A stretch of DNA of 64,000 nucleotides from Roseiarcus sp963806935 (GCA_963806935.1 CAWEAT010000041.1:1-64000); one strand, 5' to 3'; shown: positions 31,090-45,517, counted from the first letter of the stretch. A program made the numbers and translations. Notes: generated by a model not told the origin, from the sequence alone.

Positions 31090-32125
31090 ATGCGCTATCG
31101 TCCGCTCGGCCGCACCGGCCAATACGTCTCCGAGATCTGCCTCGGGGCGATGACGTTTCATGGCGGCGGCGGGTTCTGGCGCGCCATCGGCACGCTCGAT
31201 CAGGCCGCCTCCACCAAGCTCGTCGCCCGCGCGCTGGAAGCGGGCGTCAATTTCATCGACACAGCCAACGTCTATTCCGAAGGCCAATCCGAAGTTCAGG
31301 TCGGGCAGGCGTTGCGTGACCTCGGCGTCAAGCGCGAGGACGTGATCGTCGCCACCAAAGTCCGCGCCCGGATGGGACAGGGGCCGAACGCGGTTGGCCT
31401 CTCGCGCGGGCACATCATGGATCAGGTCGCCGCCAGCCTGAAACGGCTCGGCCTCGATCATATCGACCTCTACCAGGTCCACAGCTTCGACCCCGTCACG
31501 CCGCTCGAAGAGACGCTGCGGGCGCTCGACGACTGCGTGAGCCGCGGCTTCGTGCGAACGATCGGCTGCTCCAACTTCGCCGCCTGGCAAATCATGAAGG
31601 CGCTCGGCATCTCCGACAAGCATGACTATGCGCGGTTTGAAACCGTGCAGGCCTACTATTCGATCGCGGGGCGCGAGCTCGAGCGCGAGATCGTTCCTCT
31701 GGTCGAGGACCAGGGCCTGGGCGTGATGGTGTGGAGCCCGCTCGCCGGCGGATTCCTTTCGGGCAAGTTCACCCGCGACGTCACGCGGCGACAACAATTC
31801 ACGGCGCACGGTGTTCGACTTTCCGCCGGTCGACAAGGAGCGCGCCTACGACGTCATCGACGCCATGGCGCCGATCGCCAAGGCCCATGGCGTCTCGGTT
31901 GCGCGCGTCGCCCTGGCGTGGCTCCTGCACCGCAAGGGGGTGATGAGCGTCATTGTCGGCGCGAAGACCGTCGAGCAGCTCGACGACAATCTCGCCGCCG
32001 CCGAGCTGACGCTGAGCCCGGAGGAGATGGCGGCGCTCGACAAGGCGAGCGCGCTCAAGCCCGAATATCCTGGCTGGATGCTGACGCGAACGGCCGAGGG
32101 ACGAGTGCCGGCGGCGAAGGCTTGA
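31090..32125 (+). pseudogene. Aldo/keto reductase, frameshifted
   Basis: NADPH-dependent aldo/keto reductase. The first part has the tetrad segments FIDTANVYSEG (Asp, Tyr), VIVATKVRAR (Lys) and LYQVHSFDP (His), and ends FTRDVT. After an extra base near 31785 the protein continues in the next frame with NSRRTVFDFPPVDKERAYD and the NADP-binding GVMSVIVGAKTVEQLDDN to the TGA at 32125. Corrected length is about 345 residues. AAAGGGGA precedes ATG 31090. It follows frcA and may reduce a sugar aldehyde; this is inference. Confidence 0.88.
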
Positions 32126-32176
32126 GCGCCTCGCTTCGCGGACGGCGGCCAATGGATCGATGAGGGGAGGGGTGCG

Positions 32177-33178
32177 ATGCGCAAAGTAAAATGGGGCGTG
32201 CTCGGCGTCGCCAAGATCGCGGTCGAGAAGGTGATCCCGGCGATGCAGCGCGGCGAGGCGTCGCATATCGCGGCGATCGCCTCGCGCGATCTCGGCAAGG
32301 CGCGAGAGGCCGCGGACAAGCTCGGCATCGAGCGCGCGTTCGGCTCTTACGAGGAGCTGCTCGCGGACGGAGAGATCGAGGCCGTCTACAATCCGCTGCC
32401 CAATGAGCTCCACGTGCCGTGGACGATCCGGGCGTTGGAAGCTGGCAAGCACGTGCTGTGCGAGAAGCCGATCGCGCTCGACGCCGCGGAGGCGCGCGCG
32501 CTGATCGCGACGCGGCAGCGCACCGGCAGGCTTGTCGCCGAAGCCTTCATGGTGCGTTATCATCCGCAATGGCGTCGCGCCAAGGAACTCGCCGGAACCG
32601 GCGCCGTCGGCGATGTGCGTGCGATCCAGACGTTCTTCTCCTATCGCCTGCTCGACCCCGAGAATGTCCGCAACCGGCCGCCGGGCGGCGGCGGCCTCTA
32701 TGACATCGGCTGCTACGCGATCGTGTCGGCGCGCTACATTTTCGGCGCCGAGCCGACCCGCGTGGCGGCGACGATCGACCGCGACCCGAATTTCGCAACC
32801 GACCGTCTGGCCGGCGCGATCCTGGAATTCCCCGGCGGGCGCCATTCGACCTTCACCGTCGGCACCCAGTTGTCGGCGCACCAGCGGGTCACGATCGTGG
32901 GCGACGCGGGGCGGATCGAGATCATGATCCCGTTCAACGCCCCGTCCGACCGGCCGACGGAAATCGCCATCGACCCCGGCGCCGATCTTTTCGGCGGCGG
33001 GCGGCGGGTCGAGCAATTCCCCGTCTGCGATCAATACACGCTGCAGGGCGACGCGTTCTCGCGCGCAATCATCGATGGCGCGCCGCTCGAGTTCCCGATC
33101 GAGGACGCGATCCTGAACATGCGGGTCCTCGATGCGGTGTTCCGCTCGGCCAAGAGCGGATCGTGGGAAAGGCCCTGA
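32177..33178 (+). CDS. Gfo/Idh/MocA family oxidoreductase
   Basis: 333 residues. N-terminal Rossmann fold with WGVLGVAKIA, in which the usual GxGxxA glycine pattern is reduced (GVLGVAKI), and the EKP signature LCEKPIALDAAEARA. The C-terminal domain includes GGGGLYDIGCYA, where the conserved catalytic-type His of many members is replaced by Tyr. GAGGGGAGGGG lies before the ATG. It follows the frcBCA and aldo/keto reductase genes and may act on the same imported sugar; the substrate is unknown. Confidence 0.9.
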   Translation: MRKVKWGVLGVAKIAVEKVIPAMQRGEASHIAAIASRDLGKAREAADKLGIERAFGSYEELLADGEIEAVYNPLPNELHVPWTIRALEAGKHVLCEKPIALDAAEARALIATRQRTGRLVAEAFMVRYHPQWRRAKELAGTGAVGDVRAIQTFFSYRLLDPENVRNRPPGGGGLYDIGCYAIVSARYIFGAEPTRVAATIDRDPNFATDRLAGAILEFPGGRHSTFTVGTQLSAHQRVTIVGDAGRIEIMIPFNAPSDRPTEIAIDPGADLFGGGRRVEQFPVCDQYTLQGDAFSRAIIDGAPLEFPIEDAILNMRVLDAVFRSAKSGSWERP

Positions 33179-33182
33179 ACGC

Positions 33183-33289
33183 GCGCAACAAAAACCAAGC
33201 CAGCCGCAACAAAATCAAAGCCGGGCGCAACGAAATCAAAGCCCAGACGCAACAATTCCCAAGCCCGGCGCAACAAAAACAAAATCCCC
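33183..33289. repeat. Five degenerate tandem copies of a ~21-base unit
   Basis: Copies of GCGCAACAAAAACCAAGCC begin at about 33183, 33204, 33225, 33247 and 33268, each with GCAAC followed by an A-rich run and AAGCC or a variant. They start just after the stop of the Gfo/Idh gene and are strongly strand-asymmetric (A and C rich on the plus strand). Function unknown. Confidence 0.75.
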
Positions 33290-33363
33290 GTTCGCTTGGA
33301 TTCCTGCGCCGGAATCGTTAGTTATCAAAGGGTTATACCGAACGTCATGGGGTCTGACCGACG

Positions 33364-33441
33364 CCCCCTCCACCGCCCTTCGGGCGGTCCCCCTCCCCCG
33401 TTCACGCGGGGAGGGGACCATGCGAAGCATGGTGGAGGGGG
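33364..33441. repeat. REP-like extragenic palindromic element
   Basis: Nested hairpins: outer arms CCCCCTCCACC (33364-33374) and GGTGGAGGGGG (33431-33441), inner ACCGCCC/GGGCGGT (33372-33388) and CCATGC/GCATGG (33418-33432). This resembles the dispersed palindromes common between genes in Hyphomicrobiales. The rest of the 480-base gap (33179-33657) has no gene. Confidence 0.7.
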
Positions 33442-33657
33442 AGGCGCAGGCGGAGGCCTCCCTCAGAGTCAGTCCGCGGGGCGCTTGGTATTGCGTCGTA
33501 GTCACTCACCCGCTCCTGTCTCCCGCTCGCCGCAGGCGTCCCGCACGGGCGCGAGGCCAGTCCGGCGAGTGGAAAAGGGTATAGCACGGATTTCTGATTT
33601 TCGCAAAGATAATCCGTGGCCTTCTGTAAGCCCACTTGCTCGGACCCGCCGTCCGCC

Positions 33658-34720
33658 TCAAGCCGGCGCCTTCCGCTTCGCCAGCGCCGCCCGCACCGCC
33701 GGCGCGACGACCGCGCCGAGAAGCTCGATCGAGCGCAGGACCGCAGCCTGCGGCTGGGCGCCGACCTGCATCTGCATCAGATACCGCTGGTGGCCGAAGA
33801 CCGCGTGCTGGGCGAGGATCTTTGCGATCGCGTCATCCGGCGTCCCGACCATCAAATGGCCGCGGGGGCCCGCGCCCTGATCGAACTGGGCGCGCGTGAG
33901 CGGCGGCCAGCCGCGCTCGCGGCCGATCCGGCTCATCACCTCGGCGTAAGGCGGAAAGAACGCGTCGGCCGCGGCCTCTCGCGTGTCGGCGAGAAAGCCG
34001 TGGCCGTTGATGCCGACCGCGAGCGCGTCCGGTGCGAAGCCGGCGCGGCGGCCGGCGTCGCGGTAGAGATCGGCCAGCGGCGCAAACCGCGCCGGCTCGC
34101 CGCCGATGATCGCGATCGCCAGCGGCAGGCCGAGCATGCCGGCGCGCGCGACCGATTGCGGGGTGCCGCCGGACGCGATCCAGACCGGCAGCGGCTGTTG
34201 CAGGGCGCGCGGATAGACGGTCTGGCCGTTGAGCGGCGCCCGATGCCTGCCTTTCCAGGCGACCTTCGGCTTGGCGCGGATGGCGAGCAGAAGATCGAGC
34301 TTCTCGGCGAACAACTCGTCGTAATCGTCGAGGTGCGTAGCCGAACAGCGGAAAGGATTCGATGAACGAACCGCGCCCGGCCATGATCTCCGCTCGTCCG
34401 CCGGAGATGAGATCGAGGGTCGCGAATTGCTGGTAGACCCTGACCGGATCGTCCGACGACAGCACGGTGACGGCGCTGGTCAGCCGGATGCGCTTGGTGC
34501 GCGCTGCGGCGGCGGCGAGCGCGACGGCCGGCGCCGAGACCGCATAGTCCGGCCGGTGATGCTCGCCGAGGCCGAACACGTCGAGGCCGACGCGGTCGGC
34601 GAGCTCGATCTGCTCCAGCACATCGGCGAAGCTCCTGTCGACATCGACCGGCTCGCCCGTCAGCGGATCGCGGCGGGTTTCGACGAAGGTGTAAGCGCCG
34701 AATTGCATCGGGGGCGTCAT
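33658..34720 (-). pseudogene. Luciferase-like (LLM class) flavin-dependent monooxygenase, frameshifted
   Basis: TIM-barrel flavin-dependent oxidoreductase. The N-terminal part from ATG 34720 (AGGAA upstream) has MQFGAYTFVETRRDP, FGLGEHHRPDYAVSAPA and AEIMAGRGSFIESFPLFGY. The C-terminal part (LFAEKLDLLLAIR, WIASGGTPQSVARAG, HLMVGTPDDAIAKI) is in another frame. An extra base near 34331-34338 splits the conserved FGYDLDDYDELF; deleting it gives about 353 residues. The substrate is unknown. It converges on the intergenic repeats and is divergent from the AhpD-like gene. Confidence 0.87.
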
Positions 34721-34877
34721 CAGCAATTCCTGTCGCGGCGGGAGCGATGATAGCATGAGGCGCGGCGCCAGAGCGCCGCGGTTCTCGTTTCTCTCACGGG
34801 TGAAAGACTCGAGCTACAATGGGCGCGAGGAAAGAGGAAGTCGAAGCGGGGGAGTGGCCATGGAAGGAGACGCCGTG

Positions 34878-35456
34878 ATGGACCAGCCGATCAGCCGATT
34901 TCCGCCGCCCAATCTTGCCGACCTGCCGCAGGACATTCGCGAGCGGATCGCCGCGGTGCAGGAAAAGTCGGGCTTCGTTCCCAACGTCTTTCTCGCGCTG
35001 GCGCGCCGGCCCGACGAGTTCCGCGCCTTCTTCGCCTATCATGACGCGCTGATGGAAAAGCCGGGCGCTTTGAGCAAGGCCGAGCGCGAGATGATCGTGG
35101 TCGCGACCTCGGGCGTCAACAAATGCCAATATTGCGTCGTCGCCCATGGCGCGATCCTGCGCATCCGGGCGAAGAATCCGTTTCTCGCCGATCAGGTCGC
35201 GATCAACCATCGCAAGGCCGATCTTGAACCGCGGCAGAAGGCGATGCTCGATTTCGCCGTCAAGGTCGCGGAGCGCTCGCACGCCATCGGCGACAAGGAC
35301 TATGAGGAGCTCAGGAGCCACGGCTTCTCGGATGACGACGCCTGGGACATCGCCGCCATCGCCGCGATGTTTGCGATGTCGAACCGGCTCGCCAACGCGT
35401 TCTCGATCCGGCCCAACGATGAATTCTATGCGATGGGACGAGAGAGTCGGAGCTGA
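34878..35456 (+). CDS. Peroxidase-related (AhpD/carboxymuconolactone decarboxylase-like) protein
   Basis: 192 residues with the AhpD redox core EREMIVVATSGVNKCQYCVVAHGA: Glu followed by CxxC and a His six residues on, as in alkylhydroperoxidase D. It probably reduces peroxides with a thiol donor. ATG 34878 follows AAGGAGA at eight bases; ATG 34860 six codons earlier is a possible alternative. It is convergent with the amidase gene, whose uncorrected reading frame would overlap its 3' end. Confidence 0.88.
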   Translation: MDQPISRFPPPNLADLPQDIRERIAAVQEKSGFVPNVFLALARRPDEFRAFFAYHDALMEKPGALSKAEREMIVVATSGVNKCQYCVVAHGAILRIRAKNPFLADQVAINHRKADLEPRQKAMLDFAVKVAERSHAIGDKDYEELRSHGFSDDDAWDIAAIAAMFAMSNRLANAFSIRPNDEFYAMGRESRS

Positions 35457-35471
35457 GCCGCAGAAAAGGCT

Positions 35472-36834
35472 TCAGTTGGCCAGCGCGGTCTCGATACCGA
35501 GCCCGATCGACGAGCAGCCGATCGTCGTGCCCGTCCGGCGCAAGGAACTGGACGCCCGTGGGCAGCCCCGCGGCGTCCGCGCCCGACGGCAGGGCGAGGC
35601 CACACATCCGAAACAGGTTGCCGAGAAACGTATAGTGGATGGCGCGGAGATTGGTGCGGCGGAAGAGTTCGTCGTCGCGTTCGAGCTCGTCGATGGGCGG
35701 CGCGGTCATCGGCGTGGCGGGTAGCACCAGCAGCGCCCCTTTCAGATCGTCGGCCAGCGCGGCGATCAGGCGCTCACGCTCCCGCCGCAAGCTGGTCGCG
35801 TCCTCTTCGCTGATCGCGCGCGCGAGCAAGGCTCGCCTCACGACGCGGCGATCCATGCGCTCGGCGTCGGCGGATTCGAAGATCGCGCGATGTTCGGCGT
35901 AAGCCTCGATCGCGACCAGCGAGCCATATTGCGCGGTGAGGGCGCGCATCGCGCCGATCGAGGGGACGGGCCTTGACGCGACCCTGGCGCCGGCCGCCGC
36001 AAGCCGTTTCATGACGGCGCCGAGATTGGCGGCGACCGCGGGCTCGGCATCGTCGATTCCCGACTTGTCGGGCACGACGAATTCGACGCCGCCGAGGTCG
36101 AGCGGGCGAAGAGGAGCGCCCGGCTCGCCGCGCAGCGCCATGTCGATCAGCACGCAATCCTCGACCGTGTGAGCGAGCGGGCCGATCGTGTCGAGGGTGC
36201 GCGAGAGCGGAAAGACGCCGCGCTTGTCGATGCGCCCCTCGCTCGTCTTGAAGCCGACGATGCCGCAGAACGAGGCCGGCGCCCGGATCGAGCCGCCGGT
36301 GTCGCTGCCGATCGCGCAAGGCGCGAGCCCGCCCGCAACCGCGACCGCCGCGCCCGAAGACGATCCGCCGGCGATCCGGGGAGTAACGGCGTCGCGCGGG
36401 TTTCTCGGCGTGCCGAAATGCGGATTGAGGCCAAGGGCGGAGAAAGCGAATTCGGAGAGATTGGTCTTTCCGAGCGCCACCATGCCGGCCGCCTTGAGGT
36501 TCGCGACGATTGGCGCGTCCGTCTCTTTCGGCGGCGAGTCGGCGAACAGCGCCGACCCGGCGGCGGTGCGCTCGCCCGCCATGTCGACAAGGTCCTTCCA
36601 GGCGATCGGTACGCCATCGAGCGGCCCGGCCGCGCGTCCCTCGCGGCGCCGCTGGCGGCTTGCCTCCGCTTCCTTCAGCGCCCGCTCGCGGGTCACGATG
36701 ACGAAGGACGGATTGCCGCGATCACGCTCGATGCGATCAAGGAAGAACTCGGCGACTTCGACCGGGTCGAGGTCGCCCTTGGCGATGAGCCGTCCGATCG
36801 CCGCGGCGGACCGGGTCTCCAGGTTTTCGACCAT
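35472..36834 (-). CDS. Amidase (amidase-signature family), frameshift at the extreme C-terminus
   Basis: Ser-Ser-Lys amidase of about 453 residues hydrolysing carboxamides. Catalytic Lys80 in PIAWKD, cis-Ser region GGSSSG (156-161) and nucleophile Ser182 in GSDTGGSIR are all present. ATG 36834 is preceded by GGAGG. Near 35508-35513 an extra G shifts the frame: the expected end SIGLGIETALAN and TGA at 35472 lie in the other frame, while the uncorrected frame continues to 35311 through unrelated sequence. The substrate is unknown; the active site is unaffected by the shift. Confidence 0.88.
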
Positions 36835-36996
36835 GCTGCAACAAGCCTCCGTCAAAGCGACCCGCACCGTTGGCCTGTGGGAAAGGCGTGTCGTAGGTCG
36901 GGCTCGTCACGTTGTCCAATCGCCAACGGCGCGAGCCGCTCTACCATGGCCGCTCCTGTGATATGCTCGCCTCGAATTGTCGGCGAGGAGGCAATC

Positions 36997-37488
36997 TTGC
37001 GGATCTTGGGCGCACTCTTGATCTTGGCGGCGGCCGTCGCATTGGGAGCGCCGGCTTTCGCCGACCCGTTTCCGGCGAGCGGCTCGGCCAAGCTCGCGGC
37101 CTATTCGGTCTGCCGCTCGGCGGTGATCGTCGACATGGGGCCGGTGGGTTCGAACTCGTCGGCCGAATGCATCGGCATCGTGAAGACGCGCGACGGGACG
37201 AAGCTATTGGACAACCTCTCGATCCGCTGCCAGGAGGACGCCAAAGCGCGACCCGAGGGCTACGCGTTCACCGGCACATGCATCCATACCGACGCCGACG
37301 GCGACAAGATCTTCATGACCTACGAGGGGCCGGAAAGCGGGACGATCGCGCTCATCGGCGGAACCGGCAAGTACAAGGACATCGCCGGCTCCGGAACCTG
37401 GAGCGTCACCGACGCGCCCGGCAACACAGCACAGCTTTTCCTGTTCACGCTCGACTATGACGTGACGTGGACGGTGAAGGGCAAATAA
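36997..37488 (+). CDS. Secreted protein of unknown function (possible lipocalin/AOC-barrel-like)
   Basis: 163 residues beginning with a signal peptide (ILGALLILAAAVALG, cleavage near PAFA). TTG 36997 is the best start: GAGGAGG lies five bases upstream and it gives a complete signal peptide; the frame is open far upstream only because it is antisense to the amidase. The mature protein has four Cys residues that could form disulfides and a late GGTGKYKDIAGSGTW motif like that in allene-oxide-cyclase-type beta-barrels. Function unknown. Confidence 0.7.
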   Translation: MRILGALLILAAAVALGAPAFADPFPASGSAKLAAYSVCRSAVIVDMGPVGSNSSAECIGIVKTRDGTKLLDNLSIRCQEDAKARPEGYAFTGTCIHTDADGDKIFMTYEGPESGTIALIGGTGKYKDIAGSGTWSVTDAPGNTAQLFLFTLDYDVTWTVKGK

Positions 37489-37503
37489 GGTCGACGACGA
37501 ACC

Positions 37504-38355
37504 GTGGATCGACTGAGGGTTTCCGAGCATGATTCAGACGCCGGCTCTTGGCGCATTGCGTCTCTTGAGCCGGAAGGGCCGCTGGCCCCCTACGTCGGGG
37601 CGTTCTACGCTTATGACGAGCGCGGCGCGCCATTTCATCGCCGCCGCGAGCTGCCAGACGGCTTTGCAGTCTTGGTCTTCAATCTCGGCAGTGAGCTCCG
37701 CGTCGAGCATCCGAGGGAAACGCAGCGTGCGTTTGGCGCGGGCCAGGGATTTTATAGCGGCGCGAGCGCGACCTACGCCGTCACGGAGACGGACGGCGCG
37801 CAGGCGGGCGCGCAGATCAAGTTCAGCCTTCTGGGCGCGCGGCGATTTCTGGGCCGCCCTTTGGACGAGTTTGGCGATGGGCTCGTCGACGCGTCGCACG
37901 CTTTCGGCGGACCGGCGATGGAACTTCGGGATCGCCTTGCCGAAGCACGATCGCAGGAAGAGAGGGTGAGGACGCTCTCGCGCGCAGTCGCGCCGAAGCT
38001 CGGTTCGGAGAGCGGAATCGCACCCGGGCTCGAGTTCGCTTTCCGGCGCCTGAGCCGCGCCGACGTCCGGATCGCGGACGTGGCCCGGGAGATCGGAATG
38101 GGCCGCGAACGCTTTTCCAAGACTTTTCGCCGGGAGTTCGGGCTGCCTCCGAAGACCTTCGCGCGGGTCCGCCGCTTCGCCCGCGCACTCCGCTTCCGGC
38201 GACAGCAGCCGTCTTTGACTGGCGCCGCGCTCGCCGCACAGTTCGGATACGTCGACCAAGCCCACATGATCCACGATTTTCAGGAATTTTCCGGCAGCTC
38301 GCCGTCGGCGCTGTGGCGCCAGGAGCTGCCCGACGCCGCCGGTTTCGTGGACTGA
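37504..38355 (+). CDS. AraC family transcriptional regulator
   Basis: 283 residues. The C-terminal double helix-turn-helix spans about 175-272, with RIADVAREIGMGRERFSKTF as the first and GAALAAQFGYVDQAHMIHDF as the second motif, then the family signature EFSGSSPSAL. The N-terminal half (cupin-like, EPEGPLAPYVGAFYAYDE) is the effector domain. Start GTG 37504 lies 16 bases after the preceding gene. The VOC protein 86 bases downstream on the same strand could be a target. Confidence 0.85.
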   Translation: MDRLRVSEHDSDAGSWRIASLEPEGPLAPYVGAFYAYDERGAPFHRRRELPDGFAVLVFNLGSELRVEHPRETQRAFGAGQGFYSGASATYAVTETDGAQAGAQIKFSLLGARRFLGRPLDEFGDGLVDASHAFGGPAMELRDRLAEARSQEERVRTLSRAVAPKLGSESGIAPGLEFAFRRLSRADVRIADVAREIGMGRERFSKTFRREFGLPPKTFARVRRFARALRFRRQQPSLTGAALAAQFGYVDQAHMIHDFQEFSGSSPSALWRQELPDAAGFVD

Positions 38356-38441
38356 GCCGGCCGCCACATTTCCACAAGACCGCCGACTGGCGGCGCGCCT
38401 ATTGTTCGACCTACTAAGCGCGAACGATGGAGAAATGAGTC

Positions 38442-38843
38442 ATGTCGATCACGCCCAGACCCCCTCAGATCATCCCCTATCTCTTCTACCGCGACGTCGG
38501 CGCGGCGCTCGACTTTCTTACCCGCGCCTTCGGCTTCAATGAGGAGATGCGTCACGAAACGCCGAGCGGCGGCGTGCATGGCGAGGCTTCCTTTCAGGGT
38601 CAGCTGGTGATGATGGGGCAGGGCGCCCATGATCGCAGCCTGAAGACGCCAAGGGACGCCGGCGCGGCGACGATGGGGGTGTTCATCTACCTTGACGATG
38701 TCGACGCGCACTACGAGGTCGCCAAAGCGGCGGGCGCGGAGATCGTCCACCCGCCCAAGGATGCGCCATATGGCCGCAACTATTGGGCCAACGACCCCGA
38801 GGGACACCCTTGGTTCTTCACCGAGCCGCCGAAGCAGGGGTAG
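38442..38843 (+). CDS. VOC family (glyoxalase/bleomycin-resistance-like) protein
   Basis: 133 residues, one vicinal-oxygen-chelate unit pair of the PhnB/YP_ type: IPYLFYRDVGAALDFLTRAFG opens the domain and NYWANDPEGHPWFFTEPP closes it, with a metal-type His/Glu pattern only partly kept. Similar proteins include putative glyoxalases and dioxygenase relatives. AATGGAGAAATG provides the start context. Substrate unknown. Confidence 0.87.
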   Translation: MSITPRPPQIIPYLFYRDVGAALDFLTRAFGFNEEMRHETPSGGVHGEASFQGQLVMMGQGAHDRSLKTPRDAGAATMGVFIYLDDVDAHYEVAKAAGAEIVHPPKDAPYGRNYWANDPEGHPWFFTEPPKQG

Positions 38844-38911
38844 CAGCCGGCCGATCCGCCTGCGCTGACAACCAACCACCCTATCCATTCTCCCGAAAGG
38901 CGACGGGGGAT

Positions 38912-42551
<3,640 letters not shown>

Positions 42552-42644
42552 GTTTGATTGATCTCTCGCGGTTGCGGTCTCTCTTTGCCGCGAGCCTACG
42601 AATGGATTTATCATCGAGGCAATCGCAAATGAGAGGACTGGCGG

Positions 42645-43625
<981 letters not shown>

Positions 43626-43628
43626 ACT

Positions 43629-43780
43629 CTTCTCCCCGCGGGCGGGGAGAAGGTGGACGGCGAAGCCGGACGGATGAGGGGCGGCGCCGACCTCGCAGAA
43701 TGCAGGCGCGCCAACCTCGGGCGTTGGCGCTGCCCCTCACCCCAGCCCTCTCCCCGCCCTGCGGGGCGAGGGAGAGACGG
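43629..43780. repeat. RIME-like extragenic palindromic repeat
   Basis: Contains CTTCTCCCCGC (43629-43639) / GCGGGGAGAAG (43642-43652), then GATGAGGGGCG matched by GCCCCTCACC further on, and a final CTCTCCCCGCCCTGCGGGGCGAGGG hairpin arm set near 43749-43771. The type is common in Hyphomicrobiales intergenic regions. It supplies the purine-rich sequence just before the next start codon. Confidence 0.75.
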
Positions 43781-43788
43781 AGGCCGAA

Positions 43789-44161
43789 ATGTCGAACCTG
43801 ACCATCGCCGGAACCAAGGACCATCCCGATCACCATCGGGCCGATCGCCGAGCGCGTGCGCGTCGTCTGGCGCGGGCGCACGATCGGCGAGAGCAGCCAC
43901 GCGCTTGAACTGCGCGAGGCAAACTATCCGCCCGTCGTCTATGTGCCGCGCGCCGACATGGACATGAGCGCGCTCAAGCGCACGGCGCGCGTCACCGCCT
44001 GTCCCTACAAGGGCGAGGCGAATTATTTCTCGATCGCCGATGGCGAGCATCGTGACGAAAACGCGGTGTGGACCTACGAGACGCCGAAGGCCGACGTCGC
44101 GGAAATCGCGTCGCACCTCGCCTTCTATCCCGACAAAGTGGAGATCACCCGGGAAGGGTGA
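43789..44161 (+). pseudogene. DUF427 family protein, frameshifted
   Basis: Small conserved protein of unknown function. MSNLTIAGTKDHP from ATG 43789 is followed in the next frame by ITIGPIAERVRVVWRGRTIG, then ALELREANYPPVVYVPRAD and CPYKGEANYFSI, the typical DUF427 core, to TGA 44161. An extra C in the CCC at 43825-43827 causes the shift; corrected length is about 123 residues. Another in-frame start (GTG/ATG near 43856) would lose the N-terminus. Confidence 0.85.
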
Positions 44162-44281
44162 GCCGCTTCTTGCGCCCGCCGGCGACGAGAAAATAAGAGC
44201 GCGGTTCGACGGCGCTGTGAATCCTGGCCGCAATGATCTAGAAGGGTCCGAACGCTCCGGGCAGGGGCGGGAGGAGCGACA

Positions 44282-44662
44282 ATGCTGTTTGAGGGCGGAT
44301 TTACGTTCAGCAATTTCATTGCTGACGCGTTCACGATATTCATGTTCATATTGTGGTTCTGGTTGCTCATCGTCGCGACCGGGGACCTGTTCCGCCGGCA
44401 TGACGTGTCCGGGTTCGCCAAGGTGCTGTGGGTGATCGCGTTCATCCTGTTTTCCTACCTCGGCGTCTTCGCCTATTTTCTCACCCAGGGGCGGGGCATG
44501 GCCGAGCGCAACAGGGCGCAAGCGAGCGAAGCCAGGGAAGAGCTGCGCCATATCGTCGGTTTCAGCGCGGCCGACGAGATCGTGAAGCTCGACAAGCTGA
44601 AGGCCGCCGGCTCGATTACGGCGGACGAGTACGGTCGCCTGCGAGCCAAGCTGGTCCAATAA
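44282..44662 (+). CDS. Membrane protein with C-terminal SHOCT domain
   Basis: 126 residues. Two transmembrane segments at about 14-36 and 46-67 (PLDc_N-like pair), then a charged linker and a C-terminal SHOCT motif DEIVKLDKLKAAGSITADEY, a short helical module implicated in oligomerisation. ATG 44282 follows GGGAGGAGCGAC. It lies 105 bases before a carbonic anhydrase on the same strand. Function unknown. Confidence 0.82.
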   Translation: MLFEGGFTFSNFIADAFTIFMFILWFWLLIVATGDLFRRHDVSGFAKVLWVIAFILFSYLGVFAYFLTQGRGMAERNRAQASEAREELRHIVGFSAADEIVKLDKLKAAGSITADEYGRLRAKLVQ

Positions 44663-44767
44663 CAGGCCAATCGACGGTATCCGTTCGGCTCGACGCGCTG
44701 TCACGGCGGCGCGCGCTTCAATCTGACGCCCGTCGGTAGCCGGCTGGCGAAAACGGGAGGATCAGGG

Positions 44768-45490
44768 ATGTGCGTTGATTGTGAAAATCGGGCGATCGGC
44801 CGCCGGGATTTCATGCGGCTCGGCGCCGCGGGCGCGGTCGCGTTGGGGCTCGGCGGCATGTCGGGCCGGGCGCGCGCCGCGGAAGGCGCGCCGACCGGGC
44901 TTCCCCCCGAAGACGCGCTCGCCCAGCTCAAGGCGGGCAATGAGCGCTTCGTCAGTCACCCGGAGCTTTGCTCGGTCAATCTGGCGGAAAGCCGCGCCGC
45001 CGTCGCCGGACACCAGGCGCCGTGGGCGACGATCGTCTCCTGTGCGGACAGCCGGGTTCCCCCCGAACTGGTTTTCGGCGGCCATGGCGTCGGCGAATTG
45101 TTCGTGTCGCGCGACGCCGGCAACCTGATCAATGTCGACTCCCTCGGCACCGTCGAATATGGCGCCGCGGTGCTCGGCTCTCCGCTGGTCGTCGTCCTCG
45201 CGCACACCGCGTGCGGCGCGGTGAAGGCCGCCTGCGATATCGTGACCAAGAACGCGACCTATCCCGGCGTCATCGGCCGGATGATCGCGCCGATCGTGCC
45301 GGCGGCGCTCGCGGTGCGCGACCAGCCCGGCGACTTCGTCGATAACGCCGCCAAGGAGAGCGCGAGGCGCACCGCCGCCAGCCTCGCCAAAATGAGCCCG
45401 CTCATGGCCGATCTCGTGACGGCGGGCAAAGTCAAAACCGTCGCGGCGATCTACGATCTTGGCACCGGCGTCGTCACCTTCCTCGATTGA
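44768..45490 (+). CDS. Beta-class carbonic anhydrase with twin-Arg signal
   Basis: 240 residues. Interconverts CO2 and bicarbonate with zinc held by Cys92, Asp94 (in SCADSRV), His146 and Cys149 (in HTACG). The N-terminus has GRRDFMRLGAAGAVALGLGG, a twin-arginine export signal, so the enzyme is probably periplasmic and folded before export; most beta enzymes are cytoplasmic, so this is notable though known in some bacteria. Cys2 and Cys5 precede the signal. An SDR gene follows after 27 bases. Confidence 0.92.
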   Translation: MCVDCENRAIGRRDFMRLGAAGAVALGLGGMSGRARAAEGAPTGLPPEDALAQLKAGNERFVSHPELCSVNLAESRAAVAGHQAPWATIVSCADSRVPPELVFGGHGVGELFVSRDAGNLINVDSLGTVEYGAAVLGSPLVVVLAHTACGAVKAACDIVTKNATYPGVIGRMIAPIVPAALAVRDQPGDFVDNAAKESARRTAASLAKMSPLMADLVTAGKVKTVAAIYDLGTGVVTFLD

Positions 45491-45517
45491 GGAGCGTTGC
45501 GCGGGCGGGCCGTGACC

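Noticed and set aside
38280..38911. C-terminal extension of the HyuB frame over the VOC gene
   Set aside because: Arises from reading on in the wrong frame after the last frameshift; the correct frame ends at TAA 38912 after TPTGGGWGKR.
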